This document shows, piece after piece, positions 58,997-64,000 of a stretch of 64,000 nt of DNA. Position 1 is the stretch's first letter. The number at the start of each line of letters is the position of its first letter. The position numbers and the translations under genes were made by a program. Source of the DNA: Hyphomicrobium facile (GTDB lineage: Bacteria; Pseudomonadota; Alphaproteobacteria; Rhizobiales; Hyphomicrobiaceae); contig NZ_FPCH01000003.1 in assembly GCF_900116175.1 (NCBI RefSeq), positions 868,001 through 932,000 on the forward strand, given 5' to 3'. The notes under the pieces were generated by a model that worked only from the letters and a program-made list of their open reading frames with translations, was not told the origin of the DNA and did no database searches.

Positions 58997-60331
58997 TTAG
59001 AATACGGCTCGGAGTCCGCCGAAGCTCGACGTCTCAAGCGTCAGTTTCCGCCCGTAGGCGTCGAGAACCTCTTGGACGATGGCCAAACCTAGGCCCGAGC
59101 CGTCACCCTTTTCGTCGAGGCGCTTACCGCGTTCAATGGCATTGGCGCGGTCAGCTTCTGCTATGCCCTGGCCATCATCTTCCACGTATATCATCCCATC
59201 GCCACGGCATCCGATACGAACGCGAGATCGTGCATGCCGTCCCGCGTTCTCGATGAGATTGCCCAATACCTCTGCCAGATCAGTCTTGTCGATTCTGACG
59301 CTCGGCTCGCCGCTAAAGTCCGTTTCAAATGAGAGCGATCTGCTGTCGACGGAACGTCGTTGGATCGAAAGCAGCGATTCGACGAGGGGCCGGATAGGCG
59401 TCGGACTGATGCCGCCCAGGCCACGGGAGCCGCGAATACGAGCACGGGCCAATTCACGGTCGACGTGCCGGCCCATCGCTTCACTGACTTCCATCAATCG
59501 GGCTGCGATTTCGCGATCGCCTTTTTCCTGAAGAACCCTCGCATCTGCGGCCAGCGCCGCGAGCGGGGTTTTTAGGCCGTGTGCCAGATCGGCAGCGCGT
59601 CCGCGCGCGCGCTCGACTTCGAGCGTCCGCGCAGTGAGCAAACCATTGATCTCGTCGACCAATGGTTCAATCTCACTCGGAACCGGTCCTTCCAATTGCG
59701 CGGACCGGCCTTGGCGCACGGCAGCAATCCGGTCGCGCAGGCGCTCCAAGGGCTTGAGACCCAAGCCGATCTGAATCCAGGTTGCTGCACCGAGAACAAG
59801 GCCGAGCAATGCGAGCGCCGGGACGAGATCGCCGACAAACGCGCGACGAGCCTCGGCAATACCTGCCGTATCGGCCGCAAATATAAGCCGCACGGGAGTC
59901 GGAGTATTATTCATGCTCACGACGACGGCGCGCTCGACCGCGATCAAGTCGGCGTTCCTGGGGCCAATTACGCGATGATAATGAACGTCACCGGGGGCCA
60001 GGGCATCATGGGGAAGTGGCAGCTTGGAATCCCATAGCGACCGCGATCTCGTCATCCCGCCAGCGGCAGTACTGATTTGCCAATAGAGGCCAGACAGCGG
60101 CTCCGAAAAACGCGGGTCGGATGGCTGGCGTTTCAGCAGAGGTTGACCGGCAGGGTCGATTTCCAAGGACCCGATCGCCTGGCGCAAATCGACTTCAAGA
60201 TCGTTCGTGAGGGATCGTGTGACATGGCGCTCGAAAAGCAGCGCCAATCCGATGCCGGCAACAACCAGCGCCACGATAATAGCCGCTGCCCCTCCAGCGA
60301 TAAGACGAAGCTGTAGCGATCCGGCAGTCAT
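58997..60331 (-). CDS. PhoQ-like sensor histidine kinase
   Basis: The 444-residue kinase has two membrane helices (about 8-32 and 168-191) around a periplasmic sensor of 135 residues, a HAMP segment, the phospho-acceptor His251 in LAHGLKTPLAALAAD, and an ATPase domain (LGNLIENAGRHARSRV, EDDGQGI, GSGLGLAIVQEVLDAYG). It pairs with the OmpR-type regulator encoded before it (four-base overlap). PhoQ/QseC-like kinases respond to cations, peptides or metals; the PepSY gene heading the same operon points to an envelope or metal signal. Confidence 0.92.
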   Translation of the reverse strand: MTAGSLQLRLIAGGAAAIIVALVVAGIGLALLFERHVTRSLTNDLEVDLRQAIGSLEIDPAGQPLLKRQPSDPRFSEPLSGLYWQISTAAGGMTRSRSLWDSKLPLPHDALAPGDVHYHRVIGPRNADLIAVERAVVVSMNNTPTPVRLIFAADTAGIAEARRAFVGDLVPALALLGLVLGAATWIQIGLGLKPLERLRDRIAAVRQGRSAQLEGPVPSEIEPLVDEINGLLTARTLEVERARGRAADLAHGLKTPLAALAADARVLQEKGDREIAARLMEVSEAMGRHVDRELARARIRGSRGLGGISPTPIRPLVESLLSIQRRSVDSRSLSFETDFSGEPSVRIDKTDLAEVLGNLIENAGRHARSRVRIGCRGDGMIYVEDDGQGIAEADRANAIERGKRLDEKGDGSGLGLAIVQEVLDAYGRKLTLETSSFGGLRAVF

Positions 60332-60996
60332 GAACCTGGCTCAGCGATGATGTAGCCGAAACCGCGCCGGGTCTTGATCACATCACCGTCAATCTTGCGC
60401 CTCACACGAGCGATCAGGGCTTCGATCGCATTCGAATCATAAGCATCTTCCGACCCGTGAATGTGCTCGCTCAATTCTGCTTGCGAGACCACGCGCCCCT
60501 GATTGTGCATGAGATAGGCAATGGCTCGGTATTCCAGCGGCGCGAGATCGACTGGAACGCCTGCCAAGCTTACCCGCATTTGCCGCTCATCAAGAGACAG
60601 GTCACCGACAGTGAGGAGCGGAGACCCATGCCCCGCGGACCGCCGGACCAGAGCGCGCAAGCGGGCGACGAGCTCCTCCATGCGAAACGGCTTCGGGAGG
60701 TAGTCGTCGGCGCCAGCATCGATGCCTTCGACCCGTTCCATCCAGCTCCCGCGAGCGGTGAGCGCGATCACTGGCAGGTTCCGTTTAGCCTCCCGCCATT
60801 TCTTGAGCACCGTCAAGCCGTCCATATGCGGAAGCCCGAGATCAAGAACGACGGCATCGTAATCCTCGGTGTCTCCGAGAAACCAGGCATTCTCGCCATC
60901 GGACGCCGTCTCGGTGACGTAGCCGGCAGCCCGCAGCGCCTTGCACACGTCGGCTGCGATCCGAGCGTCATCCTCAACAACCAGCACCCGCATCAT
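60328..60996 (-). CDS. PhoP-like OmpR-family response regulator
   Basis: A 222-residue regulator with receiver domain (RVLVVEDDARIAADV; phospho-Asp52 in AVVLDLGLPHMDG; Lys in YLPKPFRMEEL) and an OmpR-type winged helix (LAPLEYRAIAYLMHNQGRVV, IEALIARVRRKIDGDVIKT, RGFGYII). It overlaps the PepSY gene and the kinase gene by four bases each. Together with those it is a three-gene operon; the targets likely include the divergent metal-transport genes, by position only. Confidence 0.94.
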   Translation of the reverse strand: MMRVLVVEDDARIAADVCKALRAAGYVTETASDGENAWFLGDTEDYDAVVLDLGLPHMDGLTVLKKWREAKRNLPVIALTARGSWMERVEGIDAGADDYLPKPFRMEELVARLRALVRRSAGHGSPLLTVGDLSLDERQMRVSLAGVPVDLAPLEYRAIAYLMHNQGRVVSQAELSEHIHGSEDAYDSNAIEALIARVRRKIDGDVIKTRRGFGYIIAEPGS

Positions 60997-61325
60997 TTCT
61001 CCTTAGTCTTCAGGATTTGAGCGGTCGCAGCGTCAACGTAGACGTCGAACAGGCGGCCCTTCTCGCCGGCGACGCGAAACTCGTATATCCAAACTCCGTC
61101 TTCGCGCTCGATCTCGATCCCGACGACCTCGCCTGGAAGTTTCGGCAGCACCGCCTGCAGCACCACGGAAAGCGGCTTCAGTTCGCCCCGTTCGACGGCT
61201 GCTCGCACCGCCTCGTGCTCGCTTCGCTCGGTCTCGCTCTCGTGGTCGTCGTCGCCCATCGCGCGTGTCGCAGCACCGACCACCATAAGAGCGACCATAA
61301 AGATTTTAATGGGATGCAGGGTCAT
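60993..61325 (-). CDS. PepSY-domain periplasmic protein
   Basis: The 110-residue protein has a signal peptide (IKIFMVALMVVGAATRAMG), an acidic His-rich linker (DDDHESETERSEHEAV) and one PepSY domain (LKPLSVVLQAVLPKLPGEVV, VWIYEFRVAGEKGRLFDVYV, DAATAQIL). PepSY domains are small periplasmic modules that often inhibit proteases or accompany two-component systems. It is the first gene of the operon with the regulator and kinase, so it probably takes part in signal input. The linker could bind metals. Confidence 0.88.
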   Translation of the reverse strand: MTLHPIKIFMVALMVVGAATRAMGDDDHESETERSEHEAVRAAVERGELKPLSVVLQAVLPKLPGEVVGIEIEREDGVWIYEFRVAGEKGRLFDVYVDAATAQILKTKEK

Positions 61326-61486
61326 CGGTATTGATCTCGCGCAAAAATCCCAGGGCCGGGCAGGATATAACCGGCAAGATGATGGGATGCTGACATCAGC
61401 CGTCAGCGTTAACTCACTTCAATTCCTGCAGAGTGCACTCATGGCGCCGAATTGTCCGGTGCCACAAATACTCTGAGGAGAGAACC

Positions 61487-61759
61487 ATGCGCACCCTATT
61501 TCTTGCAGCCCTTCTGCCCGTGCTGGTCGTCGGCCCTGCCGCCTACGCCAAGGACGACGAACCCTGCACGCGTGCCCCAAAGGAGCAATGGCTGACTACC
61601 GAACAGCTCAAGACCAAGCTCACCGAACAAGGGTTCACGGTCTCCAAAATTGAGATCGAGGAGGGCTGCGCGGAGGTCGATGTCAGGGGCAAGGACGGCA
61701 AGGAGTCCGAGCTTCATCTCGATCCTGCGACCGGGAACGTCGTCGAGATTGACGATTAG
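61487..61759 (+). CDS. Small exported PepSY-like protein 1
   Basis: From ATG 61487 (GAGGAGAG upstream) 90 residues: signal peptide MRTLFLAALLPVLVVGPAA, then CTRAPKEQWLTTEQLKTKLT, EEGCAEVDVRG and LHLDPATGNVVEI. This is the short PepSY_2 type with two Cys that can pair. A close paralogue is the next gene. It is divergent from the PepSY-regulator-kinase operon, 161 bases away. Function inferred: periplasmic modulator of the system. Confidence 0.85.
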   Translation: MRTLFLAALLPVLVVGPAAYAKDDEPCTRAPKEQWLTTEQLKTKLTEQGFTVSKIEIEEGCAEVDVRGKDGKESELHLDPATGNVVEIDD

Positions 61760-61878
61760 GCGCCTGACGAGACGCTGACACCAAGCATCAGGATGCCATC
61801 ATCGCGAATGGTGCAAAATTCGGATCGTTGGTGCCTGATGTTTGGCCGAACATCCAACAACTTACGAAGGAAGCCAAA

Positions 61879-62175
61879 ATGAAAACGCTGCTTATCACCA
61901 CCGCTCTGCTGGTTGGATTAGCATCGAATGCCATGGCGGGAAGCTATGGCAAACTGTGCACGACCGAGCCCAAAGAGAAGTGGATGACGATCGAGGCAAT
62001 TGAGAAATTGGTCAAAGACCATGGCTACGAGGTCGCCAAGTCCAAGATGAAGGGAACATGTGCTGAGGTTTACGCTCGCGACACGAAGCAAGGTGCGCGA
62101 ATCGAATTCTTCATCGATCCTGCAACGGGCAATCCTGTCGGGACGGACTGGAAGAATCAGAAGAGCAATGGGTGA
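61879..62175 (+). CDS. Small exported PepSY-like protein 2
   Basis: From ATG 61879 (GGAAG upstream) 98 residues: signal peptide MKTLLITTALLVGLASNAMA, then LCTTEPKEKWMTIEAIEKLV, GTCAEVYARD and EFFIDPATGNPVGTDW. It is a tandem paralogue of the preceding protein with the same two Cys and the DPATGN motif. It is followed closely by cytochrome b561 (five bases between stop and start), so they are likely co-transcribed. The two may respond to the same signal. Confidence 0.85.
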   Translation: MKTLLITTALLVGLASNAMAGSYGKLCTTEPKEKWMTIEAIEKLVKDHGYEVAKSKMKGTCAEVYARDTKQGARIEFFIDPATGNPVGTDWKNQKSNG

Positions 62176-62180
62176 GATCC

Positions 62181-62744
62181 ATGAGTCACTCTGACAGTCT
62201 GCAGGAGGCCGGCGGCTATTCTCCGCCGGCCAACGTGAAGGTCTGGGATCCTTTCATCCGCGTTTTCCATTGGAGCCTTGTCCTCCTATTTGCCGTCGCC
62301 TTCCTGACGGGGGATGAGATCGAGTGGATGCACTTGTGGGCCGGATATGCCATCGCGGCGCTTGTCGCGTTGAGGATCCTTTGGGGGTTCATCGGGTCTC
62401 GTCACGCCCGTTTTTCAGATTTCGTGAAAGGGCCGAGCACGGTTTTCCAGTATCTCAAACAGAGCACGCGGCTGGAAGCGCCGAGATATGTCGGCCACAA
62501 TCCCGCAGGCGGGGCGATGATCGTTCTGCTGATCGTCATGCTCGTCGGGCTGTCGATCACCGGATACCTGATGACCACCGATGCCTTCTGGGGTTCTAAA
62601 CCGATGGAGGAGGTTCACGAAGCCTTAGCAAACGTCACGCTTGGTCTTGTGGTGTTGCATGTTCTTGGAGTTGTCATTTCGAGCCTTGAGCACGGCGAGA
62701 ACCTCGTGAAGGCTATGATCACGGGACGAAAGCGCCTGCCTTGA
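62181..62744 (+). CDS. Cytochrome b561-type membrane protein
   Basis: The 187-residue protein has four membrane helices with candidate haem His residues in VFHWSLVLLFAVAFL, WMHLWAGYAIAAL, HEALANVTLGLVVLHVLGVV and the ligand-like region ITGYLMTTDAFWG. Prokaryotic cytochrome b561 transfers electrons between quinol and periplasmic or metal acceptors. It follows the PepSY-like genes and precedes the VIT1/CCC1-type gene. The ATG at 62181 is used; a GTG at 62172 overlaps the previous stop and is possible. Confidence 0.88.
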   Translation: MSHSDSLQEAGGYSPPANVKVWDPFIRVFHWSLVLLFAVAFLTGDEIEWMHLWAGYAIAALVALRILWGFIGSRHARFSDFVKGPSTVFQYLKQSTRLEAPRYVGHNPAGGAMIVLLIVMLVGLSITGYLMTTDAFWGSKPMEEVHEALANVTLGLVVLHVLGVVISSLEHGENLVKAMITGRKRLP

Positions 62745-62788
62745 TGCGTTCTGACTGTCCCCAGGAGCACAAACGAAAGAAAACAAAA

Positions 62789-63490
62789 ATGAGCAGACTC
62801 CACATCCACCCCGAAAGCCACCTGGTCGATCGGATCGGGTGGCTGCGCGCCGCAGTGCTCGGAGCCAACGACGGCATTGTCTCGACGGCGAGCCTCATCG
62901 TCGGCGTGGCGGCTGCTTCGGCCAAGCCCAGCGATATTCTCGTCGCCGGCGTCGCGGGGCTAGTTGCGGGCGCAATGTCGATGGCGGCCGGGGAATATGT
63001 CTCGGTCAGCTCGCAGTCGGACACCGAGCAAGCGGATCTCGCGCGCGAACGTCAGGAACTACGTGATAACATCGACTTCGAGAGGGAGGAGCTGGCCCAA
63101 ATCTACGTCAAACGCGGCGTCGAACACGAACTGGCCGTGAAAGTTGCCGACCAGCTGATGGCCAAAGACGCGTTGGGCGCGCACGCTCGTGACGAGCTTG
63201 GAATTTCTGAGATCAGCACGGCGCGTCCCGTGCAAGCTGCGCTGACCTCGGCGGCAACCTTTGCCGTCGGTGCCTCGATGCCGTTGTTGATGGTTCTGAT
63301 CTCCCCGTCGGACAAGCTCGTGCCCATTGTTTCTGTCGCCTCTCTAGGTTTCCTCGCCCTCCTTGGGGCCGTCGGCGCTAAGGCCGGCGGTGCGGATATC
63401 GTGAAGGCGACGGCCCGCGTGACATTCTGGGGAGCGCTGGCGATGGCTTTAACGGCTGGGATCGGGAGACTTTTCGGGACGGTCGTTTAA
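62789..63490 (+). CDS. VIT1/CCC1-family iron/manganese transporter
   Basis: The 233-residue protein opens HIHPESHLVDRIGWLRAAVL, GANDGIVSTASLIVGVAAAS, then GLVAGAMSMAAGEYVSVSSQ, the hallmark of the VIT family. A helical cytosolic domain follows (residues about 80-150), with QADLARERQEL and acidic residues for metal binding, then three further membrane helices. It probably exports iron or manganese. Start at 62789 rather than 62741/62744 because the family N-terminus begins there. It is followed 39 bases later by the P-type ATPase. Confidence 0.93.
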   Translation: MSRLHIHPESHLVDRIGWLRAAVLGANDGIVSTASLIVGVAAASAKPSDILVAGVAGLVAGAMSMAAGEYVSVSSQSDTEQADLARERQELRDNIDFEREELAQIYVKRGVEHELAVKVADQLMAKDALGAHARDELGISEISTARPVQAALTSAATFAVGASMPLLMVLISPSDKLVPIVSVASLGFLALLGAVGAKAGGADIVKATARVTFWGALAMALTAGIGRLFGTVV

Positions 63491-63529
63491 GATCACCGGC
63501 CATCATTCCGGATTTTGCGAGGCTCAACT

Positions 63530-64000
63530 GTGCCTATTGCTTTTACGGAACGACTGCAACGCAGAGCCCTGATCGCCGTTGCACTGTCCGGATTGACCGT
63601 CGGCGGCCTGCTTTACACGGCGGGCTATCCTCATGCGGCGAGATGGTCTTGGGCGGCCGGGACGGTGCCGGTCGTCATCGGGCTGTTCGTGTCCATGGTT
63701 CGCGACCTCATGGCCGGCCGTATGGGTGTCGATGCAGTTGCATTCATCTCAATGTCGGCGGCGCTAGTGCTGGGTCAGCCTCTTGCCGGTGTCGTTGTGG
63801 CGGTCATGTATGCGGGCGGGAATCTTCTCGAAGATTTCGCTGTCGCGCGCGCCGAACGCGATCTCAAGTCCCTGACCGACCGCGCGCCGCGCATCGCTCA
63901 TCGGCGCCGCGGAGACTCGTTGGAAGACGTCGCGATCGAAGACGTCGCCGTCGGCGATACCGTATTGGTGCGCGCAGGCGAAGTCATTCCCATTGATGGC
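63530..64000 (+). CDS. P-type metal-translocating ATPase, N-terminal part
   Basis: The frame continues to the window edge, giving 157 residues. It starts at GTG 63530 (GAGG upstream) without an N-terminal metal-binding HMA domain: four membrane helices (about 12-30, 38-54, 69-85 and 86-98) including GRMGVDAVAFISMSAALVLG, then EDFAVARAERDLKSLTDRAP and the actuator region VAVGDTVLVRAGEVIPIDG that is typical of P1B ATPases. The phosphorylation loop and the metal-selective CPx motif lie outside the window, so the ion (zinc, manganese, iron or other) cannot be read. Confidence 0.9.
   Translation, partial: MPIAFTERLQRRALIAVALSGLTVGGLLYTAGYPHAARWSWAAGTVPVVIGLFVSMVRDLMAGRMGVDAVAFISMSAALVLGQPLAGVVVAVMYAGGNLLEDFAVARAERDLKSLTDRAPRIAHRRRGDSLEDVAIEDVAVGDTVLVRAGEVIPIDG

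Overview
The window is GC-rich DNA from an alphaproteobacterium, most likely of the order Hyphomicrobiales. Evidence for this is the hemC-hemD-Mic60-hemY cluster next to tsaD-gpsA, the TPR regulator type at 50.9-52.1 kb, a LapD/MoxY-type sensor kinase of the sort known from methylotrophs, and the many small exported proteins. A Hyphomicrobium-like genus fits, but this is inference from gene content. There are no phage, transposase or CRISPR genes; the window looks chromosomal, with core genes at the left and accessory modules to the right.

Layout. 0-5.2 kb, minus strand: acetyl-CoA synthetase (cut by the window edge), a methyltransferase coupled to an EVE-domain protein, gpsA and tsaD. 5.3-10.6 kb, plus strand: the tetrapyrrole operon hemC-hemD with a mitofilin (Mic60) homologue and hemY. 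10.7-18.2 kb: an outer-membrane beta-barrel protein, a tRNA-Thr(CGT), a DUF1796 protein, an SPFH/NfeD membrane pair, a methyltransferase flanked by one intact and one truncated copy of a small gene, and several small exported proteins. 18.3-26.7 kb: an RND efflux operon, a divergent LysR regulator with a palindromic operator candidate, and the most striking gene of the window: a periplasmic-binding-protein domain fused to a pentameric ligand-gated ion channel (24411-26711).

26.7-41.4 kb: an SDR, an alpha/beta hydrolase with a cysteine at the nucleophile position, a FabH-like ketoacyl synthase, a DUF1345 protein, a hybrid kinase / NarL-type regulator / lone receiver group, a deaminase with a Tat-like leader, a frameshifted pseudogene, and two divergent paralogous type-B carboxylesterases sharing a palindrome. 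41.4-47.6 kb: a MoxY-like kinase and its regulator, a three-gene operon around a MotA/TolQ/ExbB-type channel with two unrecognised partners, and a DUF3311/sodium-solute symporter pair. 47.6-58.7 kb: DoxX, a YedY-like molybdopterin oxidoreductase and cytochrome b; an MXKDX-repeat protein; a DUF2165 protein; a TPR regulator; a sulfonate-type ABC transporter; an Inh-type protease inhibitor; DUF4239; a two-gene YeeE/YedE sulfur transporter. 59.0-64.0 kb: PepSY protein plus PhoP/PhoQ-like two-component system, divergent from two small PepSY-like proteins, cytochrome b561, a VIT1/CCC1 iron/manganese transporter and a P-type metal ATPase (cut by the right edge); this looks like one metal-response module.

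The best candidates for undescribed biology are the binding-protein/ion-channel fusion with its neighbours and the three-gene TolQ-like operon at 43.6-45.7 kb. All functional assignments rest on motifs and family knowledge read by eye; no database search was possible.
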